A stretch of 64,000 bases of DNA from Sipunculus nudus (GCA_026874595.1 CM049322.1:2777900-2841899); one strand, 5' to 3'. Positions 38,028-49,830 are shown, numbered from the stretch's first letter. The notes: generated from the sequence alone by a model not told the origin. Numbers and translations: made by a program.

Positions 38028-38224
38028 GGCTAAGCGGTGATGTCTCCTGCTATGAACGCCGTCTTTCGTGCGGATCCAAACGAGTTCCACGTAGACCTCG
38101 TCCATAGGGACTGTCACGTGCCTGTCATACCAGCTCCACACGTCAATCTTGTTGTAAAATTTGAGTACCGTCTCTGCTAGCAGAAACTGTAGGCGTTTGG
38201 TGCCAGTTATCCTTCCTTTGTTTT
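38004..38224 (-). CDS. Pre-NACHT exon of the NLR-like gene (internal)
   Basis: A 221-nt exon with no ATG-initiated frame. Minus strand: acceptor TCTTACAG at 38225-38227, two bases completing a codon, then 73 open codons ending in GAG, then donor GTAAG (38003-37999). The peptide includes LLAETVLKFYNKIDVWSWYD, VPMDEVYVELVWIRTKDG and LANYTEVFSE. This fits the segment just before NACHT in invertebrate NLR-like proteins, which typically has (V/I)P, then VYxxL, then a YxxVF element. Codon usage is GC-richer than the surroundings. It ends in phase 0, matching the NACHT exon start at 18154. Earlier exons were not found within the window. Family assignment is from recalled patterns, not a search. Confidence 0.7.
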
Positions 38225-38535
38225 CTGTAAGATATCATGCCCTTGAATAACAGAGAAATCTTAGGGTCTAACAACTATGCTCGGAGCATTTTATCAAGTT
38301 TTAGAAAATAATTATTAGAGAACTGTGCATGGTTCAGTTTGATAGTTTTAGGTCCTTTTAAAGAGGTACCCCAAGCAGCTGATAGTATAGACCTAAGGAC
38401 CAATGGGTCTCGACGCTCAACTGGATTTGTCTATAACTTAGGATATGTTTATTGTTTTTTAAAATGTTGGTCCAGTGATCAATTTTGAAGCCAATCTGTC
38501 TTCCCGAACTTGAGTTTTTATCGGTTAAGTGATAC
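38225..38535. other. Intron upstream of the pre-NACHT exon, with repeat head
   Basis: No further exon recognised. The repeat head CCAATGGGTCTCGACGCTCA begins near 38400 and starts the composite repeat that fills the next kilobases. Confidence 0.5.
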
Positions 38536-39130
38536 GTAAATGGATGGGCCCTGTGACCTTGACCTTGGAGCTTGTGACCCCAAAGTCAAACAGATATCCT
38601 TTTTGCAGGTGAGCTACATGTGGAAAATTGAAGGTTTGGGATGAAAAGTTTGTGGATGAAAGTCAATCTTTTAAAAGAAGTGAGTCCTGTGTCCTTGACC
38701 TTTGTCCTCGTGACCCCTGAATAAAAAAAAAAGGGTTTTCACTTCACTGGTGGGCCATATATTATTCAAGTTTGATATCCATTTATCAATCGTATTGGGC
38801 GTTATAATTTATAAACACATGTGTAAACAAATGGCCTTGACCTTTGAGCTTATGACCCCAAAATCAATGTTTCATGCACTATTTACAGGGGAACAGTATG
38901 TAGAAGATTGGGATGGGTTGGGATGAAACGTTTCTTTTAAAAAGCATCCACAATCTTTCTAAGTGGGTCCTCTGACCTTGAACTTTGACCTTACGACCTC
39001 AAAAACAATAAAGTTCTTGCTTCACAGGTGGGCTATGTATTATTCAAGTTTGAAATCAATAGTCAGTTCAAGCACGAGTTATCAGGAAAAATAATTGGCA
39101 GACATACAGAAAGACGAATAGACGGACAGA
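38396..39130 (+). repeat. Composite interspersed repeat with nuclear-receptor-like units
   Basis: Head motif, then roughly 160-bp units each carrying GTGACCTTGACC-type blocks (38567, 38692, 38830, 38972), then a GACAGA/GACGGACAGA tract near 39095-39130. Confidence 0.75.
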
Positions 39131-39430
39131 TGAATACTCTAAGGTATCCAATTATTCAATGTGTTTCAGTGTTTCAGAACACTAGATGAAACCATGTTTC
39201 ATAGTATCAATATAATTTAGCAGCCTTAAAATAAAGGAAAAAAATCATAAAATTAGAAAAAATAGGGTTAGCACGACCAGTCTTCAAGATCTGAAGAAAC
39301 CACTCATAATCAATAAAATAAATCGGTTTCGGGATACTAGATGAAACCACAGTTGAGATTAAAATTGACATAAGTGCTGTCATTAAAACATGGTAATGAT
39401 TAGTAACAAGTGACCCATGGGTCATGACGC
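39131..39430 (+). repeat. Composite repeat, distal module (D type)
   Basis: Contains CACTAGATGAAACCA, AATCAATAAA, ATTAGAAAAAATAG and a closing CCCATGGGTCATGACGCTCA (39413-39432), matching D modules at 44055-44280 and 55620-55830. Confidence 0.55.
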
Positions 39431-39704
39431 TCAGCTGCCAAGCATGAGATGCGACATCATATGACAAGATTCACAACTTCCAGTCAAATTTTGAAGAATC
39501 TATTTGCCAATTTGTTGAATCTTTCTACGACAACAGAAATATATATTACATATATGTCTGGTTAAAACACAGTGAATTGATGATCTGAGGCAAAATGTAT
39601 GGTTGTTGAGCTATCAGGGACAAATCCCATAGCTTGCTTGATACCTGCCAGTCTCAAAAGGAACACTACACAGGCCAAACATCAGATTGAAATATATAGC
39701 AAAC

Positions 39705-40600
39705 TAGGGACCCATGGGTCTGGACGCTCTGGACGTATATTTGTCTATTAGGATATTTTTAAAGAATTTTTTTTCAGAATGACAGCCTGTGACCTTAACC
39801 AATGACCTTGAGACAAAAAAAAATCTTAGAATTTATTATCCTTGAACTTGCAGCATTTAGATTTTTGTAACAATCATTTAAAAAGTGACCTTGACCTCTG
39901 ACCAGGTAACCTCAAACTCTACAGATTTCCTCACTTTGGGCAAGTAAGCTATGTGTGAAAGAAGGAAAGTTTGTGATGAAGAATTTGATTTACAGTGCAT
40001 TCACTATATTTTTAAAGATGTGGCTCCTGTGACCTTCAACTTTGATCTCTGGACCCTGAAAATCAAAATGAATTTGCTTACGCGGTGGGTCATTACTAAA
40101 TCAAGTTTAAAGCCAATCTGTCTATCCAAAGCAGAATTATCATCCATAAACCAATTTGTAAATGGATGCGCCCTGTGGCCTTGACCTTTGACCCTAATGA
40201 CCCCAAAATCAAATAGAACTCTCCCTATTGGCAGGTTAGCAATATCTTGAAGATGGAAGGTTTGTGATGGAATGTTTGGCTTAAAATGCATGCACATTTT
40301 TTTTAAGAAATGGGTCGTGTGACCTTGATCTTTGACCTTTTGACCCAAAAATCAACAGGATTCTTACTTTATTGGTAAGCAATATATGTTAAGTTTGAAA
40401 TCAATATGTCAAACTAAACTTGAGTTATCATCTGGAAACTAATTTATGAACAGATGCCCCCTGTGACCTTGTCCTTTGATCTTATGACCCCAAACTCATT
40501 TATGCTCTTCCCATACTGGCATGTCAGCTATAAGTACAAGATGGAAAGTTTGGGATGGAAAGCTTAGCTTAAAATGCAGCCATAATCTTTTTAGCGAACC
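39705..40600 (+). repeat. Composite interspersed repeat, second array of receptor-like units
   Basis: Head CCCATGGGTCTGGACGCTC at 39709, then units with GTGACCTTAACC (39790), GTGACCTTGACCTCTGACC (39886), GTGACCTTCAAC (40029), CCTTGACCTTTGACCCT (40177) and GTGACCTTGATCTTTGACC (40319). The unit spacing is near 145-160 bp. Confidence 0.8.
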
Positions 40601-41095
40601 TGTGAGTTTATGCGATGGTGCGGCGTCGTCCGTCATGCGCCGTGCGTCGTGTGTCGTGCGAGTCTGTACGTTAACCATAGCTATCTAAAAAACGGCAGGA
40701 GCTAGCATCACCAATTTTTTTGCAAATAATTGGTCATCCAAAAAACTAAATCGGATTTTGTTAATTTTTTTTTCTAACTGCATTTTCTTGGATTTTATAG
40801 GGGAAAAGCTAAAAATGTTTTAAAAATCTCCTTCTCCGAAACTGTCCAGCCAAAATGTCTAATATTTCAAAGAAATGCTTTCTGGAACAATCTTTCTCAA
40901 ATTTGTTCGAATGGTTCCAGTTCGGAGATTTTTAGCCGAATTACAGGAGGTTGAACTTTGTTAACTGTGCAAAAAAAAGCATATTAAAATTTGAATCTCA
41001 GAAACGGCTGGAGCTATCATCACCCAATTTTGTTCAAATGTTGGTCACATAGGTTATATCTGAAATTGAGGTATTGGTTGCGCCACCTGCATCGG
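40591..41095 (+). repeat. Interspersed repeat with CGTCGTCCGTC block (inverted partner at 54230-54370)
   Basis: GTGAGTTTATGCGATGGTG followed by GCGTCGTCCGTC and CGTGCGTCGTG. The reverse complement of 54290-54360 matches this block closely. Downstream, AAACGGCAGGAGCTAGCATCA (40689) and AAACGGCTGGAGCTATCATCA (41000) are tandem phrases. Confidence 0.7.
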
Positions 41096-42239
41096 CCTTT
41101 TTTATAGAGGGGTCATCAGTGCCTGTATCACACTGAGGGCTACCAACAACTTTTTTTCTGTATCTTCCTATATGATTTATAAAACTGCGAAACGTTTATC
41201 AACTGATTCCCCTGAAGCCAGTTTGTTAAACATTTTACAAGAATAATCCCTACAATTATTCTTATAATAATTGTCATTAATGGTTCCACATGAATGATTA
41301 TTGGCTGAATTATGGAGATTGAATTGAGTCATTTTACCATATTTGTTAGCTGTGTGATGCTGTTACATCTAGCCTGGCACCACTTTATCAGCATCTGTTA
41401 CATCATGCCACTGGACATTTAGATTTCAGGTTATCTTTGGTTAATACTGACAAGAATTTTTTTTTTAAATTAGATTTATGACTTAAGTTATTCGTCATAC
41501 AAGGCAATGTTACAATCATGGATATTTAGCTCTTTGTGGCTATATATAAAGACAACTGTACGTGGATTATAAATTATTGGTATCCCTACTCAACTTAATT
41601 CAAGAATTTGCCATCTATGAGATACATTTGTATTTAAATTTTGCATTCAGTGTGCATCCGTAATAATTTTACATATATTCCTGATTTATTTTTTATAAAG
41701 AGTCAACTGAAAAGCATTTTGTATTGGAAAATAAATTTCAAAGTTGTTTCAAGTTGGGACCACTTTTGTGTACAGATAGCAGCACTTGGTTTACCATTGG
41801 CAGATTGCCAGTGCTTTGATGTTGGCCATTAGCCAAGAGGGTGTCAGCTCCATAAATAGTTTTGGCACAGTGCCAGGATTGGAAGAAGTGCATCCAGGTA
41901 TAGGTCAAAAGTTCACTCACTGCAGTAGCTGCATTCTTATTATAGCTTTGGCAGACTGCTCACTGCATCATTTTTGGCACCAAAGTTCAGCCTGAATCTA
42001 TTTATAGCTGTGGCAGACTGCCAACTGTGTCAGATTATGCATCAGGTCAAGAGTTCACTCAGTGCAGCCAGGTACAGGTCAAAAGTCCACTCAGTCTAGC
42101 CAGGTGCTGGTCAAGAGTTCATTCAGTGCAGTAGCTTGAGGCAGCAATTTGTCACAGGTCACTCGGGGGCAACTGCCTTACTCACCTGGGCCTTGTCAGC
42201 CCAGTGCATCAAACCCTGGGAAGTTTGATGTATTGGACT
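41096..42239. other. Degenerate repeat-rich stretch, no gene seen
   Basis: 41780-42180 contains several related phrases (TTGGCAGATTGCCAG, TTGGCAGACTGC, GGTCAAGAGTTCACTCAGTGCAG) indicating short degenerate tandem units. No coding exon. Confidence 0.5.
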
Positions 42240-43560
42240 GATATTTTGACCTGTCTATGCGTCTTTGGTAATTTTTTTTTATTTACAAGACAGGTGGTGC
42301 CACTTACATTGACTTTTGCAGTGTATGCGCCTGCTAATTCCTACAGAGGAATTTGATACATCAGCCTAAAATTGGGCATTATACATATCGGGTAGCTTTA
42401 TAGTGTACAAAACTGGTTGCGCCACCTATAACAATTGTTGCACAGTCAATGGCCCTGCTTATTTCACTGGAGGGGTTTGACATATCAGTCTGACATTTGG
42501 CATATGTATATAAGTCTTCGTTGTATATAAGACTGGTGGTGCCAGCTACAACCATTGTATCCACCAAAACAGAGTTTTGCGGATACTATGTTTTCAGCTG
42601 CACGCCGACGCTGCCTACATCGCCGCATAGGTTTCCGGAGAACTCCTCCTTAACCACTGGGCAGAATTTTTAAAAATTTGTAATTGTGATTGGTCACATG
42701 TGAAATGCTGCGCCCTCTTTTTTGGTTGACCTCTGACCTTTTCTTTCTGCCCAGCGTCCATTTATGCGTCTGTTTCCACACATAAACCCACATATCTCGG
42801 GAACTGTTTAACCGATAAGGCTAAAGATTTTGCACAAATGTAGCCCTTGGAAAGCTTTATAACATACACTGAAAATGGTGGCACCACCTGCAACCATTTT
42901 TGCACAGCGTCCATCTGTTCATCTGCCTTGGGATAAAAAAACTCATATCTGTGCATTGGTTGGACTTATCCACCTGAAATTTTGCATTTGTATACATCCT
43001 AGATAGCTTTCTTGATTTTATGACATGTGGCGCCACCTACTACACGTTTAGGCTGCAGACATCCAAGCTCACATCTCCCGAACCGTTTGACCAGTTGGGC
43101 CAAAATTTTGCATGTGTATAGATCTCACATAGCTCTTTATCATACCCAAAACTGGTGGCGCCACCTGAAATCATTTATGCACAGCATCCGTCTGTTTGTT
43201 TGCCGGGGGATAAAATCACTCATATCTCGGCAGTGGTTTACATATCTGCACCACCTAAATTTATGTATACGCTATAGACATTCAGACTTATATCTCAGGA
43301 CTGGTTTGATATAGCCCCCTGAAATTTTGCATGTGTATAGATCTCACATAACTCTTAATCATACACAAAACTGGTGGCACCACCTGCCACCATTTTTGCA
43401 CAGCGTCTGTCCGTTTGTTTGTTGTGGGCTAAAATCACTTATATCTCATTAGTGGTTTGACCTACCTGCCTTAAATTTTGCATGATTATACATCTTGAAA
43501 AGCTGTCTGGATTTTGTGGTAGGTGGCACAACCTACATACACATTTCGGCTGCAGACATC
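42240..43560 (+). repeat. Degenerate tandem repeat, about 200-240-bp unit
   Basis: Recurring blocks: ACTGGTGGCGCCACCTG, TTTTTGCACAGCGTCCGTCTG, TTTGTTTG, CTCATATCTC and TGAAATTTTGCATGTGTATA. They are seen at least five times (about 42285, 42530, 42860-43010, 43150 and 43370). GGTGGCGCCACC is itself palindromic. Non-coding. Confidence 0.75.
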
Positions 43561-43864
43561 CGGGCTTTTATGCAACACACCTCACTTTATTTCCCCTTGC
43601 CACTCAATCCATGCCTCAATCCACCTTTTCCACTCTGATTTTGGTGGATCGCTTGTTGACTACCCATATTCTAGTTTTTGTGTTGTGTGCAAACATGCCA
43701 GAATTGCAGCAGTGATGTTTGTTTAATTGTTACTTGTTCTAAGTGTTTATTGCTTGCATTGTTCATATTCATGTTACACATGTTCTTGAAAAGCAATGGT
43801 CCAGCATTGAAGCATTATACCTGGTGTATTCTCATTGCACAGGTTCGCATTACGCCTGTAGGCC
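43561..43864. other. Short spacer, nothing recognised
   Basis: No exon or repeat family assigned. Confidence 0.45.
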
Positions 43865-44555
43865 TTTTTAAATAAGTATGTCTTGTGACCTTGACCATTG
43901 ACCTCATGACCCAAAAATCATATAGGTTATTTCTTTAGTGGTGGGCCATATGTAAGTCATTTTTGAAATCCATATGTCAATCCACCCTGGAGTTATCATC
44001 CGAAAAAAAATTTGTGTGGATGGACGGATGGACAGACAGATAAACAGACGAACATAGAGACAGACAGGGTGATTACCATAGGGCATCCACTTGTGACCAA
44101 TAAAAACCACAGGTTTTGGGACACTAGATGGAATCACAGGTGGAAAACTGACATGATTGTTGTCATTTTATAGTAACAAAAAAATAGAAAAATATTCGTA
44201 AAATAAGAAAAAATACAGATGGCGCCACCACTTTTTTGGAACTGACAAAACTAGTCATGGTCAATATTCAAGGCAAGATTCATGACAATCCATGCATTAA
44301 TTATCAAGCTGTATAATTATCAAATTTATGATTATTCTGGGGGGTACTCACAAGCCCCATAGCTCGAAGGATATAGGTCGCAGTGACCTAATTTCAGGGC
44401 CCCAAGGAGATTTTTTATAGACCTCCCTAGATTTTCAGCTACAGGCTTCTAGGGTCAGCGGTAATAATTTGTGGCCTGCTAACGGACGACCGGACGGACG
44501 ACGGACAAAGCGCTATACCTATACCTCAGATGACTTACAATCAGCTGAGCTAAAA
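43865..44555 (+). repeat. Composite interspersed repeat, full module set B-C-D-E with tail
   Basis: Order: receptor-like unit (TGTGACCTTGACC, 43880); GACGGATGGACAGACAGA tract (44020-44060); D module with ACACTAGATGGAATCACAG and ATGGCGCCACCAC; E module GGGGGTACTCACAAGCCCCA (44337) with GGATATAGGTCGCAGTGACC; GACCGGACGGACG; tail CAGCTGAGCTAAAA at 44542-44555. The same order recurs at 54780-56097. Confidence 0.8.
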
Positions 44556-44999
44556 TCCTGAAGGAAAAGAAATGCAGAAAGCATCACTCAGAGTGTTGTA
44601 ATCAAAAAAAGCAATCCTAAATCCAGGTACTGACCCACATATTCTCACAACAAACACTTGCTGGATTATCTGATGATTTATATAAAAATAATCAGATATC
44701 TAGGAAGCTAGGTTTATTGCTATGATTCTATAAAATAAAAACTGCAAAATGTTCCCATCATCTTATAAATCAATAGCTTAACCTTAATATTATACTCTCA
44801 TAGTCTTAATACCTGGCCGAGCATTTCAGCTGCAGTGTTTTTGTTATGCACTAATGAGGTTCTTATCACATAATAAGCTGATACAAAAGGGATTTATATA
44901 TCACCAGCGTCACTTACAATTACGGCCACACAGTGAGATGTACCAGTTGGAGTGCAGTGGTTATATATACAAGAAAAATAGAGATGGTCTACAAAGTAA
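44556..44999. other. Spacer, no gene seen
   Basis: AT-rich sequence between two composite repeats; no exon-like sequence. Confidence 0.5.
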
Positions 45000-46053
45000 G
45001 TTTTTATTGTGAACATCCCTGACCTATGACCTTGGTCTTTTACCACATATCAATTGGATTCTTTCTAGAGTGATGGCTAACTTCTAACCACTTAAAACTG
45101 GTGTAATTACTTGGCAACCAAGGTGTGAATAACTTCACCTGCAACCTTAATCTCCTGACCAGCAAAAAAGACCCATAAATATGAAGTTTGAATCAAATTG
45201 AGTGATGCATAAATGTGGCATGTGTGACAGACTGAAGGTTTTGGATGAACAGTTTCGCTTGAAATATGTTCACAAGCATTTGGAACAAATTAGTATTGTT
45301 ACCTTGACCTCTGACTTTTTGAACTCAACATCAAAAGGCTTCTTCTCCTATTGTTAGGTAAACAATATATGACCAATGGAAGGTATAGATTGAACAGTTT
45401 GCCTTAAAAAGACTCCACGCAGGAAGTGGGTGCTGTGAACTGGACCTTTGACCTAAAAATCAACAGGTCTTTTCCCTTGTTGGAAAAAAGCGATATGTCA
45501 GTGCTGGAAAGTTTGGAATGCAAAGTCTAGCTTGAAATTTGTCTACAACCTTTTTAAAGAAGTGGATCCTGTGACCTTGACCTTTGACCATGTGACCCCA
45601 AAATCTAATGGATTCTTCTCCTACTTGGTAGGTAAGCCATATGTGAAAGAGCAAACGATGAAAGGTTTGGCTAAAAATGCATCCAAAAGCTTTTCAAAGA
45701 AGTGGGTCCTGTGACCTTGACCTTTGACCTTGTGACCTCAAAATAATTATGTTTCTTCCCCTGTTGATAGGTGAGGTGTATGTGGAAGATGGAAGGTTTG
45801 GGATGAAAATTTTGGCTATAAGAATAAATTCTGGGGGAAGCAAACACACCCCGAAACTCAGAGAATATAGGTCCGAGTGACCTAATTTCAGGTTTGCAAG
45901 GAGGTCTTTTTAGAACCTCTAAGACTGCATAGGATTCATGATCCTAGCCCCTACGTTTACGATTTGTGCCCTGCTAACGACCGGACGGACAGACGACGGT
46001 CAAAAACCCATCGCTAAAGCACATCATGACTGAAAGTCAGCTGAGCTAAAAAT
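45000..46053 (+). repeat. Composite interspersed repeat with perfect DR1-like sites and E module
   Basis: Units of about 150 bp include TGACCTTTGACC at 45578-45589 and TGACCTTTGACCT at 45718-45730, the exact reverse complement of the DR1 consensus AGGTCAAAGGTCA. Ends in an E module (about 45830), a GACGGACAGACGACGG tract and the tail CAGCTGAGCTAAAA. Confidence 0.8.
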
Positions 46054-46064
46054 GCAATTGGTGC

Positions 46065-46387
46065 ATTCACTAGTCAGCCACTGATAGCTCTAGTCATGGT
46101 CAATATTCAGGGCAAGATTAAGGGCATTCCATGCATTCCATGCATAAGAAGATTCTGGATGTTGTGCATCATTTTTTTTTATTCTAGGTGGTACTCGCAA
46201 GCTCCATAGCAGGGGTATATAGATCACAGTGACCTAGTCTCAGTTTTTCAAGGAGATTTATATTAACCTCCCTGGATATTCAGTTGCAGGTTTCTAGGGT
46301 CCGCGGTTTGTGCCCTGCATACGGCCGGACAAAGCGCCATTCCTTTCCCTATTCCTATGATGACAGTCAGTCAGCTGAACTAAAAAT
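46065..46387 (+). repeat. Truncated composite repeat (D and E modules)
   Basis: CTAGTCATGGTCAATATTCA (46090) then E module GGTGGTACTCGCAAGCTCCA (about 46187) ending GTCAGCTGAACTAAAAA at about 46387. This is the fourth E-module copy besides 44337, 45830 and 55905. Confidence 0.75.
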
Positions 46388-47365
46388 CCGGGTAAAATAT
46401 GACATGTCCGTCAGGCTGGCGCATCCACGCTGTTTGTGTTGCAGCCGGGGATTATACAGGGTTTAAATAAGGCTTCACAGGTACAAATATCAAGTGAGTT
46501 ATCTGGAGTTATATTTTCATTTCCTACAATTACTTAAGCCTTTTTTAACTTTCTCCATAATTGCATTGATAAACTTAAGCTTGCTCTGCCTTTTGCCGTT
46601 AGATATCTTTTTCCAATGTATGACAACAAATGTGTAATCTGATTTTTAAAAATATTTTTAACAAAGAATGCGAAAAACATATATGAGTCATGCAGTAGAA
46701 TTTTGCCCTCGGTAGCTCAACGATTATAATTTTACCTCGGACCATCGAGGTAAAATTCATTTTAAACTAGACCTATACATTCATAATATTGACCATTAAG
46801 GCCGAAAAAGGTATTGTTCTTAGGCAATTTTTCATGAATCAGTTTGGGCGGGCGATATTTTATTTATTTAATTTTTTTTTTACCTTTTTTGTATGTTTCG
46901 ATTAGAATGTCATACGATCAGGGAAAAGCATGAAAATAACAGATTTGTTTGCTAAACAGGTAAAAGCACTACATAACGAAGGAAATCTGAACAAAATTGT
47001 ATTATTTTATCTCCTTGAAAAAAAGAAAACCAAAATAAAAATGTTTGATGCGGGGGGTCAAAATTGACGCGGGCGGTGCCTGAGAACCATACCTTTTATT
47101 TGTATTTTTTTCAATCCGATCTTTATGTAGGAAATATCTCTACAGAAGGCTCCCTTACCTCTGTTTATTTTATTCACTACGTATTCATGATGGTGCCTTT
47201 TGAGGCACTTCATAAAATGTATCCAATCCTCATGAGGTTTCTTGATAATGACATCGAGCAGAGCTGATACACGTTGGTGATTTATGGAATTCTCTTGCTG
47301 GAAGGAAAAACGAGTATTATGGAGCGTTTATATATAAATATATATATATTGTAAGGAAAGAGTAA
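46388..47365. other. AT-rich spacer, no gene recognised
   Basis: A plus-strand frame at 47064-47267 (67 codons) has mixed composition, but no splice context or recognised homology; left uncalled. Confidence 0.45.
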
Positions 47366-47448
47366 GAGTGACGCCTGACGAAGAAATCTGTGCGCTTCTA
47401 AAGCTCAAGTGATAATAAATATGATATTCTATCTAAAAGGCATCACTC
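47366..47448. mobile_element. Foldback element, copy 1
   Basis: GAGTGACGCCT at one end and AAAAGGCATCACTC at the other form short inverted ends. Shares CTATCTAAAAGGC(A/G)TCACT with 57830-57897. Flanked on the left by (TA)n. Confidence 0.5.
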
Positions 47449-47797
47449 ACTGTTTACCTATACTTCGACTACGGGCTGACATGCTCATCCCATTACATAC
47501 ATAACATTATATAGCATATATACCTAAGAATGCACATACACATATATCTTATCATTGGAGCTTTAGTCAGAAGGATATTCTTTGTGACCCAGTGTATTAC
47601 AAAGTTGATATTTTAAATAAACAAGGCACGTGGTCCATGGATCAGGACGCTCAGATGATTAACAAGACATTCACAAAGGAATTTTTTCATTTAAACGCAT
47701 GATTCACACTTACTTCACATGTTACCTTTGATCAAGGACAAGGTCACCAGTTTTCGAGCTCATCTGAGAGCTGAGTGGAGTTAAGTGGTATTTATAA
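47449..47797. other. Spacer with repeat head
   Basis: Repeat head TCCATGGATCAGGACGCTCA near 47633; otherwise nothing recognised up to the LTR. The 4-bp target duplication ATAA is at 47794-47797. Confidence 0.5.
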
Positions 47798-48414
47798 TGT
47801 TATTTGGTCTGTAGAGACGTTGATGACGTCGGGGGTCCTATAGGTTACCGTTTGTGAGGACACAGGATAACACAGGGGACAATCGAACTGAGAGCGTTGA
47901 AGCATAACCCCACAGAAGACAACAGGCAAACATGGGACTCTTTATATTAACTGCAAATTGTTTCTTTTGTGAACAATACGACGTCACGTCGTGTACAGCT
48001 ATAAAAGCATCACACGCCCGATCCCGTATGGGCTGCAAGTATTATTTGATCTGTCGTGGTGCTCGCCAGGCCTGGCTTTGGACGTTTGAACTTTGTTTCG
48101 TTTGAGGATGGACTTTTTATTGTGAACGTCTCCTACGCAGCCCCAGGGGCGGTACCTGCACTTGTACTCGCACTCGCACTCTGTGAATTATGGATTGGAG
48201 GCACGTCTACTAAACTTCATTTTGAGCTAAGTATTATATAATATGGGTGTCTGACTTGGCCAGACTTTATGTAAACCAAACATTTTGTATTCTTGTACAT
48301 ATTGTATATAATGATTTGTCTATTATAAATATTTTCATTTAAAGCGTCTTTCTTCAGTTATGTTGGTTGCCGGTTGAATGTGGAACCCGGTTGAAAGTTA
48401 AGTAACACCTAACA
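47798..48414 (+). repeat. 5' LTR
   Basis: Runs from TGTTATTTGG to ACACCTAACA. Contains the near-palindrome ACGACGTCACGTCGT (47978-47992) just before TATAAAAG (48000-48007), presumably the U3 promoter. Confidence 0.92.
47978..48007 (+). promoter_or_regulatory. LTR promoter: CRE-like palindrome plus TATA box
   Basis: ACGACGTCACGTCGT contains ACGTCA/TGACGT half sites in dyad symmetry; TATAAAAG begins eight bases after it ends. Both are conserved in the 3' LTR (52718-52732 and 52740-52747) despite 7-8% LTR divergence elsewhere. Confidence 0.6.
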
Positions 48415-48420
48415 TAGTCA

Positions 48421-48438
48421 TTGGGGCTAGTCTCTTTG
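48421..48438 (+). other. Candidate primer binding site
   Basis: TTGGGGCTAGTCTCTTTG starts six bases after the 5' LTR. The TGG would pair with a tRNA CCA end. The tRNA species was not identified, and the spacing is slightly longer than usual. Confidence 0.4.
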
Positions 48439-48644
48439 CTTTTTTCCTTTGCTCGTTTTTAGGGGTATGAATTGGGGTCAGGTCAGCCATCTCTGACATT
48501 TTCAGGATTGATTTGTATTAAGCTGTGTATCGGTTCACTATAATTTTTGGAAATACGAAAGACCCGTCGTATGTATTTAGTGGGAGATTCCACTTTGTAA
48601 GGTTATATTTATACGGTCTTTGTCAATTAATATTGTATGTCAAA

Positions 48645-49360
48645 ATGGATATTAACAAATTTATAGAGAATCCTACCACTAAGGTCTTAGACCAAATGAA
48701 ACTGGTTGGTTTTTTAGAATCATGTGACAAATTAGAGATAGAAGGAAAACAATCTATGAGAAAAGCAGAATTGAAAAGAAATATTCCGGGTTATTTTGTG
48801 GATAATGATATACTTGACCCTTCGGTTATGGATTTAAATCCACTTGAACCACCTAAAGGAACTGACTTTAACCAGTTTGACTATCAACTGAAATTAAAAG
48901 AATTAGAATTACAAGAATCTAGGTGGAGAGAAGAGAGAGAAATGAAATTGAGAGAAAGAATTAGACTTAAAAGAATTGGAATTAAGAGAAGCTAGAGAAA
49001 TGAAGGAATTAGAATTGAAATTACAAATAGCAATGTTATTAGTTGAAGAATTTGGTAAATGTTTTAAAGACGATATTAAAATGAGATGAGAAAGAAGTAA
49101 CATCGTTCCAACAAGCGGCAAAATTTGCTGATGAGTTTGCTTTAACTCATAAACACAAATTTGATAGACCTAGAGAAGTAGGTTTGATTCAACCAAAAAA
49201 TGTAAATGGCAGTGACACCCCGAACCAGAAAAGAGTATGTTTCTGAGAATAAAAGGGTAGAAAGGCCTAAAATAGGAAGGGACCCATCTGCTATAATTGT
49301 AAAAGATCAGGGCATATTATTTCCAGGTGTTTTAAACTTAAAAAGAGTAAAGAAGTAATG
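48645..49360 (+). pseudogene. gag relic with CCHC zinc knuckle
   Basis: The frame from ATG 48645 encodes an N-terminal region followed by a Lys/Glu/Leu/Arg-rich coiled-coil-like stretch. It runs into a stop near 48993, while the coiled-coil composition continues in another frame (about 48980-49080), showing a frameshift. A CX2CX4HX4C zinc knuckle has its ligands at 49289 (C), 49298 (C), 49313 (H) and 49328 (C). Gag would package the element RNA. Broken by at least two frame changes. Confidence 0.75.
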
Positions 49361-49439
49361 TCTAAAGAAGCGTCGAAGAATGCGCTTGTGTATTCGCACA
49401 ACACCTTGCTTTGTGAACCTCCGTCGTGGACAATAGGAA

Positions 49440-49830
49440 TAGAGGATCCTGTCTTTGTGGGAATGAATAATGACTCTAAGGCCATTCGTAAAGTGTTTGA
49501 GCCTTTTGTGTCAGAAGGTCTCGTGTCCTAAGTAGTGGACAGTGTTAGCCCAGTGCCAGTTAAAATTCTAAGGGATACTGGTGCGTCTCAGTCCTTGTTT
49601 TTGAAAAGTGAATTACCTTTTTTCGGACGAGACTGCTACCGGAGAAATAGTATTTGCTAAGGGCATTGAGGGTTCTATTGTGCATGTACCTCTGCACAAA
49701 GTCATGTTGGAGTCAGATTTGGTGTCAGGTCCTGTTACTGTGGGAATTTTGCCCAGGTTACCTGTAAAAGGTGTTTCATTTTTATTGGGCAACGATTTGG
49801 CGGATGGTAGGGTGACGGCTTATTCTTGCA
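49440..49830 (+). pseudogene. Retroviral-type aspartic protease relic
   Basis: The active-site motif RDTGAS has its catalytic Asp at 49574. An in-frame TAA lies 45 nt upstream (49529-49531). After a T-run near 49617 the frame shifts by one, and the C-terminal flap and LLGND-like motif are read in the other frame (about 49785-49805). The protease would mature Gag-Pol; as it stands it cannot be made in one frame. Confidence 0.75.

Noticed and set aside
40496-40678. Minus-strand 60-codon frame and similar frames in the composite repeats
   Set aside because: Recur with the repeat units (for example 40004-40348 and 54795-54998 give near-identical peptides) and change frame between copies, so they are repeat by-products.
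47064-47267. Possible small protein of 67 codons
   Set aside because: No recognised family, no splice or promoter support, and it lies among repeats.
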